Part shown: piece after piece, positions 1-13,943 of the stretch | Position numbering within the stretch: the first letter of the stretch is position 1 | Layout: each line of letters opens with the position of its first letter | Source of the DNA: Aptenodytes patagonicus | Taxonomy: Eukaryota; Chordata; Aves; Sphenisciformes; Spheniscidae | Direction of reading: 5' to 3' | Assembly: GCF_965638725.1 (NCBI RefSeq) | Contig: NC_134949.1 | Location: 123,750,294 to 123,814,293 of the forward strand | Length of the DNA stretch: 64,000 nt | Notes under the pieces: generated by a model | What the model saw: the letters and a program-made list of their open reading frames with translations, nothing else | Databases searched by the model: none | What the model was told of the DNA's origin: nothing | Position numbers and translations under genes: made by a program

Positions 1-2864
1 CCTCAAAACATCTGGAGGAGAACTATACGGCAGAAATAAAACACCATTTTGTTTTGAGATGGACTTTCAGGACCCTAAGGTCCTGAAATGCCACTGAAAC
101 CCACTGTACAGGTCATATTTCTCTTTTACATATTATAAGATTTTAAATTATGTGCAGTTTAAGGAGGACACTGTTACAGTGCCAGCACTTTTCCCTTAAA
201 AGCTTATCCTGACTAAATGAAATTTGTAACCCAGAAAGGATTTGCCAAAGAAAGGCTCTTTAAGATTTAAATAATAAAAATGTTGAGCAATCCTTAAGTC
301 TGTTCTTAAGTCACAAAATTGGACAGGTTAAGCAGACACAGGAGACTTGTACATTTGAATAAGTACAATTGTCTAGATAAAAGGGTAGAGACCACCAATT
401 TCCAAACTGCGACCCTATCACCTGCTAACGTGTGGGCTCTGCACTGTATTTTTGGTCCTTTGGAAACAACTGCAGACCTGTGCCAGTTCTTCCTTTTGTT
501 TTAACTTTCTCAAATTTATTGCAGCACCACAGTATTAGTCTGTTTTTCTGGGAAGCTATATTATCATTTCCTTTCATTCTGCCATGAATAATTCGATTTG
601 TTAGTCAGAGTTCTCTCTCAAGTTAATCCTCTGCAAAATCAGAAACAAGCTATTTTACTGCTCTTGTTCAGCGTGCTCCTCAAGCACTATACTAGTCCAA
701 CCCCACGGACATCTTCCAGAAATTAGCTGTGATGAACTACCTCTGTTGTGAGCTGCGTTACTGAAAAATATAATGGCATGCGCACATTTTCGGGTGCTTT
801 GGATAGAGTTTAGCACACAAATTATCCATTCAGGAAGTAGAAATCGCCTCCTGTGCCCGCTTTGTGGCTTACGGGCATATAATGCACCTTTTGTGGTTCT
901 GGAGCTGGAAGACAGTGAGCAGCAAAACATACATTGCTGAGGCTACCATCTGGCAGCTTCTGAATATAAAAACATAGAAAGAAACGGCAATTCTGTGCAA
1001 GAACTAAGATAATTCGTCCCAATGTCCAGTCTCTGACAGCAGCCAGGACAGATGCTCAAGGGAAAAGTGTAAAACACAGAACAAGCATGATGGTCTCGTT
1101 CCAGTTTGCATCCAGACCATCGGCTCTGTCCTTGTCTTGACCCTTTTGGAAACCATTTCTCCTTTGGGCTTCCAGGACATCTTGCGGCAATAAGCTCAAT
1201 AAACCAATTACGCACTACTGTGAAAAACTTTTCCCTTTTGTTTTTTGCTTTATAATCCCACTAGGCACCCCCTACTGCTTGTGTTTTGAGAAAGAATATT
1301 TAATCTTTCCCTATCTGCCTTCCCCATACTATTCAGGATTTTATGGTCTCCTATCATAACCCTTTCCTATCCCATTTGTCTGTTTTCCAAAACTTATGAA
1401 AATTGGCATGTTTAAACTTACTCTCTGCAGGGATCACTTCAGTCTCTGCTTTTCTCTTTACCTTTGCTAGTTTTGCTGTATTCAAGAAGTGATAATCAGA
1501 GGCGTGTGTTATATTATTTACATTATATTGCATTATATTATACTGTACTATGCTATATTATTCCTATCTAAAAGGAGGCATACTCATGAGTTATAGAGAG
1601 GCCGAAAAATGCTCTGTTCATTCCCTGTCCCTTTGCCAGTAATCTCTAATAGACTATTTGCCTTTTTGACTGCTGCTGAGCACTGAACCAGTATTTTCAT
1701 ATACCACAACCCAACAGTCACAAGGTGATACCAGTATCCTGAAGGCAGTCAAATCCGCAATTTAAATACCCCATTGACTTCAAAGAGTCTCAACAGAAGA
1801 ACAAATGTGCAGTGGGGTGAGTCCATTCCTGAAGAAAGGGCTGAAATGTGGCCTGCGCATCTCTTAGCTCCTATTCAAATAGCTCGTGTTAGAAGGTAAG
1901 TGGAAGAACGGCTCTTCTGCATAGAACTGAATTTAACCCCAAATAGTTCGAACAGCCAGCCAGTTCTAGTTGGCATGAATTCAGCAAGAAGGACTCTGAT
2001 TCATTTATTTAACCTTAAAAGGTCAGAAACAGTGCACAATAGCAGATACAAATGCTTTTTGCTTATTCTGACTATAAACAAACTGTTCTAGGAAAGGAGG
2101 AACCACTCCCTACCTCCACTTTTTTGTTCCTGATGGCTTTCTGCATGGCTCTTGAACACAGAAATTATACTGCAGAGCATGGACGTATATTGTCTGGGAG
2201 GGGCACTAAGATGAACTAATTCAATCAATAAAATATTTCAATCTGAGTTCAGTTGTATGCATTGTGATAGGGAGATGAACATTTGGAAGTGGACCCTAAA
2301 ATAATCTTAAAATTACATGTATTTAATGATAAAAATATATTTTAGCTATTAAAACATGTTAAGAATTATTAAAGCAAGTAAAAAATATGCATTTGTAGAA
2401 TTTCTAAGCTTTAAAATATGTACAAATTAGAGCAACTGACTTAAAAAACAACTTCTAATGACTGCCTCAAATCAAAGAAGTCTTGATCTTGGTTGGAACT
2501 TCAATGTGCTTTCAAATATAACTAATCAATTAATCACAGCCCAAGTTACAGGTTTTATTTAAAAGGCTGTTTAAAAACATACCCCATCATCTGGCACCTG
2601 CAGAAAGCTACATAGCAAACTCTTATACTGCGTTACACAAAAGCCGCCCATCATTTCTGCAGAATGCTTCTGCTGTGAAAAAGTGCATCACATACTCAGA
2701 AGTGATCATTCGTGTGAAAACTAAGACTAATGCTTCCGAAACCCTCATGATTATTGCATACACTCTTCTCTTTCCTATATGCCTCACAGTCACATCCATA
2801 TCTTCCTCAGTATGGAGAACCAGCCTGTGCTCCTGGGCCACTCGTTTTCAGCACAGTGATTTCA
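1..2864. other. Intergenic flank, no gene recognised
   Basis: AT-rich single-copy-looking DNA. The short open frames here (all under 100 codons) overlap each other on both strands and match no family I know. A slightly repetitive ATTAT-rich patch lies around 1508-1565. By synteny this would be on the far side of SETD4, towards RUNX1, but no RUNX1 exon is visible. Confidence 0.5.
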
Positions 2865-3696
2865 TTTCCTTCCTTCCCTCCCTCCCTCCCTCCCTCCCTC
2901 CCTCCCTCCCTTCCTTCCTTCTTCCTTCCTTCCTTCTCCCTTCTCCCTCCCTCCCCTCCTTCCTCCCTTCCTTCCTTCTTCCTTCCTTCCTTCTCCCTTC
3001 TCCCTCCCTCCCCTCCTTCCTTCCTTCCTTCCTTCCTTCCTTCCTTCCTTCCTTCCTTCCTTCCTCCTTCCTTCCTTCTCCCTTCTCCCTCCCTCCCCTC
3101 CTTCCTTCCTTCCTTCCTTCTCCCTTCTCCCTCCCTCCCCTCCTTCCTTCCTTCTCCCTTCTCCCTCCCTTCCTTCCTCCCTTCCTCCCTTCCTCCCTCC
3201 CTCCCTCCCTTCCTTCCTTCTCCCTTCTCCCTCCCTCCCCTCCTTCCTTCCTTCCTTCTCCCTTCTCCCTCCCTCCCCTCCTTCCTTCCTTCTCCCTTCT
3301 CCCTCCCTCCCCTCCTTCCTTCCTTCCTTCCTTCTCCCTCCCTCCCCTCCTTCCTTCCTTCCTTCCTTCTCCCTTCTCCCTCCCTCCCCTCCTTCCTTCC
3401 TTCCTTCCTTCTCCCTCCCTCCCCTCCTTCCTTCCTTCCTTCCTTCTCCCTCCCTCCCCTCCTTCCTTCCTTCCTTCCTTCTCCCTTCTCCCTCCCTCCC
3501 CTCCTTCCTTCCTTCTCCCTTCTCCCTCCCTTCCTTCCTTCCTTCCTCCCTTCCTCCCTTCCTCCCTCCCTCCCTCCCCTCCTTCCTTCCTTCCTTCCTT
3601 CCTTCCTTCTCCCTTCTCCCTCCCTTCCTTCCTTCCTCCCTTCCTCCCTTCCTCCCTCCCTCCCTCCCTTCCTTCCTTCCTTCCTTCCTTCCTTCT
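2865..3696. repeat. Long pure polypyrimidine minisatellite (CCTT/CCCT-rich)
   Basis: Every base on the plus strand is C or T for about 832 nt. The tract is built from CTTC runs alternating with blocks such as CTCCCTTCTCCCTCCC. Together they form an irregular higher-order unit of roughly 30-40 bp, repeated many times. Three copies of a CTCCCATC-like unit follow immediately (about 3697-3722). The long open frames on both strands here (Ser/Pro/Leu-rich or Glu/Gly/Lys/Arg-rich) are repeat artefacts. Homopurine-homopyrimidine tracts of this kind can form intramolecular triplex DNA and are length-variable. Confidence 0.95.
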
Positions 3697-6600
3697 GTCC
3701 TCCCATCCTCCCATCCTCCCATCTCTGACACACTAGGGTGCACCTTTCAGCACTGCCAGGTCCATTGGCACAAGGCTGTTCCCCAGTTGTTATCTAGAGA
3801 TGGACCCAGACTACCAAATCCAGGCTGACTTGAAACACTCCAAAACCTTCAGGTTTTAGACCCAGAGCCCTTGTTTGGATCCATCGCTGCTGCGCCCTTC
3901 TGCTTCTGAAGGATGCTCCAGCACCTCCGTGGGTCTACGTGCTTCCTCACATCTTTTCATTGACCACGTGGCCCCGCACGTATTGCGCATGAAGTAAGAA
4001 CTTTCTAAGTGATCTAAGGCAGAGCTATTCTGCTGGGTCTGGCATCACGCCCTCTCCTTCTGGTGAAAATGTTTGACTGGCACTTTTTTTGTAAAAGACT
4101 GATCATTTCTCATGCACATCACTGAGTCCTCGGCTCCATGTGTCAACAGAGAGAAAAAGGAAGGGTTCTTTGTGCATTTATTGTTCTGCTGGTTGGTGAC
4201 AAAAATAAAGCAAAACATTCCTGAATACTCTCACACAAGATTTACAAGAAGACAACAGTAACTGCCTGAGGATAATAATTAAACAAGGCCCACAAAACTT
4301 TTGGGGATAGAAGACTGTCGCAGCTTGTCTTTAATTTTGCTCATGATCTTGGATAGTTTTGTTAACTAATTGCACTATTGGCTTAGGAATCTCTGATGTG
4401 GCATTAATTTGGGAACTGTGGAAAAGTGACAATCATCAGAGCCACAGCAGATGTGGCTGAATAGCTCAAGTCACAGGCTGCAAAAATATGGTATTTCTTA
4501 TTGAATTCTGCCCAACGAGAGTGGGAGCGTATCCCTACACACAGGAGAGAGTGAGCCCTCCTTGCGGATGAACAAGAGAGAAAAAACACCAAGTAATACA
4601 CCGCACTAAAACCAGGCAGCAAAATTAACAAACCCCCATTTCCTATAGGTCTGCATCCGCCATTCCCAGCAGCCGGTGCCCCCGCTGCGCAGGGGGAATG
4701 GCCCCGCTGGGTTTGAAGCAGCCTGGCTCTGTGCACCAGGCTTTGCGCTGGGGTGCAGGGGGAGCAGGTGGAGGCAGCATGGCTGCTGGAGGGTGGCACC
4801 TCCACACCCCCCGAGCCCCCAGCAGCCTTCCTAACACTTTGAGGAGCAGCCATGACCTCAGTCAGCACCTTCGCTCCCCTCTCCCAACCTGTGAGCTGAC
4901 TCTGCCCACTTGCAGCCCACTGCATACCCCGCAAGCACCCCAAGAGGGGCCCCTATCAGCCTCCAAACACCTAATTTAGCTGATCAGGTCTCCAGTTGCA
5001 ACCACACAAGCCTTATCTGGCCTCCCCTGGCCAACAGCCCCACAATGAGTGCAAAACCCACAATCCTTCATGGAGGGAAAATAACTTAATTCATTTCTGG
5101 TACAAAATAAAACAAACACAGCATTGTTTCAAAATAAGCTGTCATTTCTCCCTCATGGGATTACACTATGTTTTGAAGGGTGTGTTGACATTTAAAAGGA
5201 AATTGTATGTATATGCATTTGTATATATACTGTGCACACACCCCCATCTCACTATAAGCGCTGTTTCTCAGAGCATCATCCATACGAATGACAGCATTTT
5301 GTTTAACTGTAGCAAACCAAGCCACACAGCACAGTTTTCTTGCAGGAGATAGCCAGGATTTTAGTATTTCATTCATTGCCAGTGATATAGCCAAGATGCT
5401 ACAGAATACCTCAGAGCTGCCCGCAGCCTTTTCTTGTTGCAGAGCTCAAAGCCTCCATTTGTGGAATCAAGCTTCTAGCTTGCATAGAAAAATCCTTCTT
5501 TGCTTCTGATTATTGTAAAGAAGATTTGAGTTTAGTACAGCTGGAAACCAGAAGGTGAGTAAGACAAAATCAAAAATCAGCACAGCTATTTCTCATGTAA
5601 TCTTGGCATTTTCAGGCCAACCTTACGATGGCAGGGAGGGGCAGATGTCAGGCCCTTAGGCAACAGCAAAGGTGCTCTCTGAATAAGTTTTCAGCAATTT
5701 TGCCTTTTCTGGAAAGACCTTGAAGCAGTGCTAATTTTCCCTGGTCCAGCAGCCAGCAGGAGATGGCAGAAGAGAAGACCTTGACGGCAGAGGCCAGACC
5801 GGCGGTGCCTTGTCGCAAGAAGAAGGGAGAAGTCATCCCCGTGGGGTGCCAGGGAGCCGGCAGCAGCAGAGAGGAGCAAGGCAGCCATCCGCCACTAGAG
5901 CAGCATCCCACAGAAAGCCACATGCTCGCTTGTCTCTTTTTTTTCTTTTTTGTTGAGAACACCATGGTACCACCAAGTCATTGCTGTCCTTCAGGTGGCT
6001 GGAAGAGGTTTCGTTTACTGCAGAGAACTGCTGCCCACAGGGCTTTGCATCAGTGCTGAGGGACCTCAGGCATCACGTTGGGATTTCAGATGCTTGGGAA
6101 TCGCTAGGCCAGGGCATTAGTAACTTCTCCAGATGCCAGGCAGTAGGTTTGCAGCCAGTAACAACATGCTCATTTCCAGGACAGAGGGACACTTTGCACG
6201 TCTGATCTGTGCAGCCAAGCTGTTAGCGTGCTGCAGAATTAGCCATCGCCAACACCAGAGGTAAAAGGACCACGCAACGGGCATTTAATCATATACAAAA
6301 CCAAAGTTAAAATGATTAAAAGATGGGAATCAGTTGTTACACTTTACATGCCACTAGGTTTTAAAATGCTGAGGAGCCCAGCAGTGGCATTTTTAAGAAG
6401 TGCTTGAGGCTGTCAGGGGCTCTGAGAGTTGCTACTCACCCGCTATTGTGTCCTCCGCTCCCTGGTATTGGGCTTTACTTGGCACTAGGAACATCCCAGC
6501 TCTGTGGACTTGAACGACGGTGTTAATGTGACATGCTATCTATCCTTTGTCTTGATGACCAAAAAGCACAGGGGCAGAGGTGGCAAGAGCAATAATACAT

Positions 6601-9132
6601 TTGTACAATTGCATTAGGGGAAAGTTGATTTATTGCAAGGCAATCTTTGAGGGAGACATTATTCAGAAAGAAGACATCAGGAGAAATACACGTCTAAATA
6701 CAAACGCAGATGAAATGCAATAGCCAGTTATCATTCAGAGGAGCTGAATCTTGCCAACAAGCAAAACCACAATAAATGGCTAATAAAAACGAATCTCTGT
6801 AAAGCATAAAAAAAATGTACTTCACCATTATGTTGTGGTTAATTCTCAGACAATACTGCAAAATAAGAGTGAAGTGTTACTTCCTGTCATTTAAAGGAAA
6901 AGAAACCCAAACACCAAGAATTCTTCAGGCTAAGGAATGCAGACATACATCATGTCTGTGAGAATCATAAAAAGATCAAATGTAATATTTTCTTTCAGTG
7001 CAGACAACTGCTTTGAGATTTTCCATTCAGGCAGCCTTGAAAACCGCCTCCAGCATTTGCCAATTACTACTGACAAATACCATTTGGTAGTGAGTGATGT
7101 TTTAAGTGAAATAAAACAGTGAAGAAAACTGAACATGATGAAAGGATTTTTTTTCTCCCTCTGAAGTGACTGTAAGTTATATATTCGCAAGGTAGGGTTT
7201 ACGCTTCCTGCCAGTGACAAATTCCATGTGATGTTGAGCGTGGAGGTGAAGTTTGTTTGACAGTAATAGGAGAGGAAGACAAAACTCGTTTTCATGTTCT
7301 TTTAAGCAGTCAGATATTTTCTAGCTATAAACAAAGGAGGAGTTGCTAGTACCTCTGTTCCACATCATTCTTCATAATATAAGTGCACTAATGGAGAGAA
7401 TGATTCTCTAATACTGAAGTGGTAAGAGTGCAAAGAGGGCGTACAGTGGAGCTTTCTGTCAGCAGCACTTGATTTACATATAAGCTGCAACCTGCAACCA
7501 GTAACAACCAGCGTATATTTTTTAAAATATTTATCAGTCATGGAGAGCTTCGAGACAGGTAAAAATAGCTCACGCTATATGACTGGAAGAGGTGTTTAAA
7601 GAATGATTTAAATAACCGACTATTAGTCCTCTTTTGACCTTTTCTCCTTTTAAAGACAGGATTGTGGTCCATTTAGCTCTACATTTACCACCTAAGATTG
7701 TCTCAGGTCCTTGAATCACGGTATCTGCTCACCTCACCGTCTCTAACTCTACACCCCACCAGAGGCAGGCAGGTGTCTAGGAGGAAGGACGCATGGTGCA
7801 GAGACCCCAAAGCCCAAACCCTCAGAGGTATCCCTGTCCCGATCTCTGCCTGGCCTGGGCTCGCACAGCATCACAACCGTGTTGCCTGTTGCCCCTGGGA
7901 CACCAAGTTACCAGAAACTTGCCTCTTCCTCCCAAGGGGAGTAGCATCTTTTTCTAACTAGTACAACACTGAGTAGCTGCAGCAGCTGTTTTCTGAATTC
8001 TCCAAGTAATGCTCACATTTTCCCCCCTACTTGACGTTCAACAGTTGCATCTTGTCATTGACTTAGATTCAAATCTTACTTTCATCTTGAACCTGTGAGG
8101 AAGGCAGGGGGGAAACTCCAGAGAATGTGGGTACATTAAGAACATTTTTCATGCTGTCTCATTTTGCAATGGTCTGGGGTTTCTTTGTTTAACAATTCTC
8201 TGCACGTTTTCTTTAACAAAAAAAAATTATTTTGAAATTAGGAATGCTTAACCCATTGTTTTTCCAGTGCTGCTTCTTTCTTTTTTTAAGGTGAGGGGTG
8301 TGTTTATCCTCATCAGGTGAGTCTCCCAAGAATTTTGAAAAATATGTTAATAGTCAATGCTGTGATATGAATTTCCACCTACTTTTGATGTTACAGCTCA
8401 AAACTTCAGCAGGGATATTCCTTCAGACTCTGGGAAAGGACTCCTGCCTCAGGCTCCCTGATTATTCTCAGGGAGGCATAAACCAAGGACTCACTTGCCA
8501 GCAAGTCCCACAGGCATGAACATGGTGGCTTTATTGTGCACGTGTGGCCCAGGTGGCCAGAGCATGTACAGGTGACATGTACCAGACTGTGCGCAGGTGC
8601 AGATCGATTGCCTGGCACACATACATTAAGACCAGCATGTGCAGGTCTCATTGGACATGAAAAGCCCTTGCTGCACTGCCTGACTGCATAGACGTGGCTG
8701 GTCAGGCACACTCCAGTCACTGCTGCGCCAAAGGAGCTCTCTGCCTTCTGGAAGTCCCAGAGTAAGAACCAAATTCTGCTTTTTCCACCTGAACAACACT
8801 CCTTTCAGTAAAAAGTCAGGCATGTGGCAGCCTAACCATGGCACTTCAGCTGTGCCAGGTGCTGTTCCTCTATGGCTTTGCCTCTGTGCTTGCATTAGAG
8901 GAGATTAAGAGCTACCTCAAGAGTGAGTAGATTGAAATGGTGCAAACCCTGTGACTGTGGAACTTCCACCCACGCTGCAGGATGTTATCCCAGTCACGAC
9001 TCAAGTGTAATGCACTTCAAGAGAGCCAAGGCCGGGGTATATGTCTGCTGACAGACTGAGCGGTACCATACCTGGCCACCCCTTACCCCGTCCAGCCACA
9101 CTGCACAGAGGGGAATTTGAGCTCGCTCGCTC

Positions 9133-9163
9133 TCTCTCTCCCCCCCACACACACACACACACT
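9133..9163. repeat. Compound microsatellite (CT)n-C7-(AC)n
   Basis: A short CT dinucleotide run passes through a C-run into an AC dinucleotide run. Confidence 0.85.
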
Positions 9164-10062
9164 CAGCTTTCCCCAAGTGCAAGAGTTCAACCTACACCCT
9201 GGTGCTTCCAGTGAAAAGGGTAGGTTGGAAGAGGAGTCACGCTCGCTGATCCTCCTACCAGGCTGTAGTAACTCCCCTGTAACTGCAATGCATTTTGTTC
9301 TTTTCTTGAAAAAAAAAAAAAAAAAAGAAAATAAAGCTTGAACCCACATAAACCGACTTCTGTCAGCAAGCTTTGGACTACAACTATGCCTAATGAAGCC
9401 CTGAGGCCAGATATTAAAGGCAAGGTGTAACTCCATTCGAGCCACGTGGAATTAAATCAGCATAAAACAGACATGGGATGAACGGATTTTTCACAGTTTT
9501 TGCTGGAAGCAGCCAGGGACAGAGACAATGTTAAGTCTCATGAGGTTCAGACCAGACTGATCTGCTGTGCTCCTCAGGGCCTGTGCCAAGCATACGTGGT
9601 TCTCTACCTGTATCTAGAAAGGGAACGGCCATTCCCATAGGCAGGGACTTCTTTGGAGGAGTACAAGCACCCATCATTGCCATTGTCTCCAACATAGTTA
9701 AGCTCAAGGTTGGGTTCAAAATTTCTGACTTTTTATTGTGATTTTAGCCTGGATGCCTGAGAAAACAAATCTCTGTATATCTCAACATGCTACTCTCCCC
9801 TTCCACTCTCACATATTTTCTGAACACATTAGCTGATTTCTATCAAATGTGACATAAAAGAGCAGTCTCAAATGCCACATCTATGCTGTCTTTGTGAATG
9901 CTGTTGGCTGTATGCTCAAAGCCCAGCTCTCTGACCATCCATACCATCTTAGCCTTGGAACATATTCAAAGGGGTGATCATGAGAGCACCCCATTTGAAA
10001 TGCTAGAGGAAATCTGGGGACTGCTCATTGCTTTCTGTTTCCTCCAATACACATTCTGGCAC

Positions 10063-10093
10063 GTATGTGTGTGTGTATATATATATACATACC
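10063..10093. repeat. Compound microsatellite (GT)n(AT)n
   Basis: A GT-repeat followed directly by an AT-repeat, with flanking GTATG/CATAC giving weak palindromic character. Confidence 0.8.
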
Positions 10094-13000
10094 TCACTAG
10101 ACAGCTCCACACCCAAGAGCATCCCAGCCAGAGCAGCTCACATCCTCCAACTCCTATTCCATACAGCAGGGCAACTCCACCAGTGAGTGACAGTGGGAGG
10201 CATTACGTGTCTCTCCATGTCAGAGAGGCTAACTACACTGCCGTACCAGAAGCCTGACATGAGAGATTTCCCACCTGGCAACACTGAGGGATTCACACCC
10301 TTCTCCATCTGTGCATGACAGCAGGGAGCAGCAAGACACCCGGATGGACCAGCACAACCCAAAGGCTCCCTCTATCACTGCAGCTCTGGCACAAACAGCA
10401 TTCTTTCTCCCCTGTCCTTCAGCCTAAGGCCCCTGCTCTAATACTGCAGAAAAAATGCCAAACCAGGGTTAGGCAGCCAAGTAAACCAAATAGCCCGGCT
10501 CCCATGAAGCTACGATAGCACTGGCTAGCCACAGCATGGCGCACACAGACACACACGTACATACTTGCCTGACGCGATACAATTTTCTAAGGGTTACTGT
10601 CCAAACTGTATGTTTACCCCTCTTATCTTGCCACCCCTTCCCAAAAAGGCACAGAAACGGCCACCCTGGCCACCACACCATTTCTGACAGAACAGCAGGA
10701 CTGTCCAGTTATCTACATGAACTTAGAGGCAGAGAAAAGCCAAACAGGAGTGTGTGCTCTTTATTAGTGTACAAAACATCCCCTCTCCAGTGGGACCACT
10801 CTGCCCCTCCTGTCCTAGCCCACCCTTCCCCTTCCACCTCCACAGCCCAGCCCACACTGCACTCCTAGCAGGCCTTGAGGAGTCTCCCATGACCTACACA
10901 GTGTTTTCCCACTCCTGAGCCAGGGTCTGGCTTGCCCAACATCTAAGTACATCAGAAACAGTTTGGAGCAGCATGAGTCATCTTGGGATGGCATGGTCCT
11001 TTCTGATCTCTCGCCAACATCCCCTGCAGGCCAGCCCACCCACACCAAAGCATCTCTGTCGATGCAAAGTTCATGTCATGGGAAGGATACAGAAATTCAC
11101 TGGCACTTTCTTGCTGCAAAGAGGGCTGGCTTCTTACAGATAGAGATACAGGCTCTGGATGCTGGCCCAGGCAGCATGCTAACAGACAGGCATGGCACCA
11201 GCCTCATGCTGAGAATGTCCCTCTGTCCTCTCCATAGTCATCGTTGCCTGCCAAGGGTCAAAAGAGCCAAACTGCCACTGCCAGCTCCTTCCAGAGCAGC
11301 CCCAGCAGGAGGGAGCTACTAAAATAGCACATCTAGTGCCTGTTGGATGTATCTGCAAGGGATACAGTGCTCATCTAACAATTTCTCCAGCCCAACTCAG
11401 GCATCCTAGTGGAGAGGTAAAGCACGGGACACAGCTGGCCCTGCCAGACTTGGAAGAAGTACAGGTATATGTAAAGAGGAAAAACATTCTTACACTAGAA
11501 GTGCACTGCAAATACCTGCCTCCTGCCATGCACAGGGTGGTACTAGAGCCCAATCTACTTCAGTGCTCTCAAGATTGGCATGTCGCAGTATGGTCCAGCA
11601 CTGGAAGCAGAGGGAAAGAGCTAAGGAACAGGAGAGAGGGCTTCAGGAGAAAACAGTAGCTTTGCAAGCAGCAGGTCCCTCCACTCCTCCTCTTTTTAGC
11701 TGTAGAGCAACTGGGACAATCTGAAGGGGCTCTAAGGACATGCAGAGTAGACACACACTGGCTGTTTCAGAAGCCCCTGGGAAACTGAGCAAGGCAACAA
11801 ACACACATCAAAAGTAACAAGCAGACAGAAGACACGAAAATGGGCAGTGAAAAAATGCACCGCAAAGGAAAGGGTCAAACATCAGCTTATTACTATGAGA
11901 TACTAGAGAACTGTCACAAGGGAGAGTCCACAAAATCACCCTACACAGAGGAAACGTTTCAATCAGAGTTCAATCAGCCACATCAAAGGACATTATTGAA
12001 AGGGATCTGTGCAAAAGATGAATCTGGCCCCTAATCTCTGAAGAAAAAACACATGAGCAGACAGTTCTCCATTGCAACCCCACTAGCTAAACCATTAGGG
12101 TCAAGTTAACATAACAAAGATGATTTGAACCATTAGTTATGTCTCGGGTGACAGTTTCAGGGAAGAACGACATGATTCAACTTGAGAGAGGAGCAACTCC
12201 AACAAAGTTAAAATACAATAAAACTGAGAAAAGAGAAAATATTACAAAGCTTCTAGTTTCACTTGAAACCACCAGAGAGAAAACTACCTTTTCCACTATT
12301 TATCTAATACCAACCATGGTGTATCATTGAAGACAACTCTTTTTACTACTAAAAATATAATACACTAAATAGGATTATAATGCATGTGGATTTACTGTAA
12401 TTTCTTATTTCTCCAGTACAGTTGCATCATCTAGTGGACAACACAGAGATTGCATTAGTTTTGCACTGGTTTTACACAATTTACTTTGGGGTTCATTGAG
12501 TATCTTTGCTTTTCCACTGAATATAGCTCATTGCAGTGCTTTCTAAAACTTAATTCCGGAATTACAGATATCCACTAAAACATTCAGTGGAATGAACTGG
12601 AAACGTATTTTTTTCTTTCCACTCCAACCTGCAGCAGACTGATGCCACCCAACCTTTGTTAGATAGGGATAAAATCAAGTTCTTCTAGTTGAATTCAGCC
12701 ATCAAGCTGCGATTTCCCTGCTTTTGTACTGAAATGATAAAAATAATGAATTTCACACGGTTCAGATCCAACTGCTAGTCCAAACTGAGGGAAAATTTGT
12801 AAGCCTTTTAACAACTTTAGTTCATATTTGTTGTGTAAAGAAACCCATAAAGTTCTGTTGGGACAATTTCCCTCTGTCCTAGAGTTCATTATCTTCACCA
12901 CTGTAGTCATAGATGCACTGAGTGCCAACAAACACTTCAAATTACGACGAAGTGTGGCACTTTTAGAGAGGTATTCTTTACCTTCTAGGTGGGAAGGGGC

Positions 13001-13943
13001 TACATACCCTGGGCAACATCATTTTTAAAAGCTCTTTCTTTGGAAATATCATCTTTGAAATTTTTTCATAGCGTACCTAAAAGCTTTAATTATGAGGGTA
13101 TGAGAGTTGATACTCCCTTATTTTGTCCTGAAACAGACAGGTCTAAAGGCACTTAGCAATGATGGATGATCTCCACACATTACAGCTGAAGAAAACTGTA
13201 AACTAGAAGCCACTCTCTGTAGAAGATCAAAGAAAATCCGTGCCATATTTACATAAATTGACACAGGAAAGATACTGTCATGAGGTTTCATGTTTATCAT
13301 TTTTCAGTGACTTCAGACTGCACTAAATCAACTTCCCCTCAAAAAAAAAAAAAAAAAAATCAAGCTGTGCTATTTCTGTCTCACGCTCTTATCACAAGAA
13401 ATAAAGCTTCTCTCATTACACCTACCTAAACCCAGTGTTTTCACTGCAGTCACAGAATGCATTCCTACTTTAGCTCTCTCTGAGTAACACTGCACAAGCT
13501 GGAAGAGAATCTAGCTCACTGCCATGGTCTATACCAGGTTCATATTGCTAATGGTAAAAAGCTGGGGTTTATTCCTACTATTGCTGAGATTTGCAGATAC
13601 GATCTGAAAGGAAATTTATACAGAGGGAAATAAAGTATGTCTTTCCACACTAAGATCACAGCTAAATCCCTTCTTAGTCTAACAGAGAGCCAGAGCCAAA
13701 TGTTAACAGCACGTCACTAAAGCTAAGCGATTAAGATGTTTGCAGCTCAAAGGGGCTCTAGTTAAAGTAGAGGCTGAGAGTAAGCGTCTTCACTCTTTGA
13801 AAACTTGATTTAGCGTTCTGTAAGAAAGACAGCTGGAGAGCACTCCCAGTGCCGTTACTTCCTCAGTAGCTCTTAGCCCAGCTTAGGATGCCGTCTTGCA
13901 CATAGTTTAGGTTTGATTCAAAAAAGAATTTAAGCTTCTGCTC

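Larger units (their letters stand above)
3723..13943. other. Intergenic region, no gene recognised
   Basis: About 10 kb with no exon I can identify. It contains a GC-richer patch (about 4640-4960), simple repeats (listed separately), an A-run at about 9309-9327 and another at about 13341-13359. Open frames reach 179 codons (minus strand, 4404-4943), but they are compositionally ordinary and unrecognised. Non-coding transcripts cannot be excluded from sequence alone. Confidence 0.45.

Noticed and set aside
660-720. Possible CR1 3'-end fragment (tract with agtccaacccc)
   Set aside because: Only a short resemblance without the ATTCTATG-type tail or neighbouring CR1 sequence; not supportable.
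2675-3743. Open frames of 288-353 codons on both strands (Ser/Pro/Leu-rich and Glu/Gly/Arg-rich)
   Set aside because: They lie entirely or mostly within the polypyrimidine minisatellite, where stop codons cannot occur in most frames; not genes.
4404-4943. 179-codon minus-strand open frame
   Set aside because: GC-rich patch with no recognisable domain and competing frames on the other strand; likely chance.
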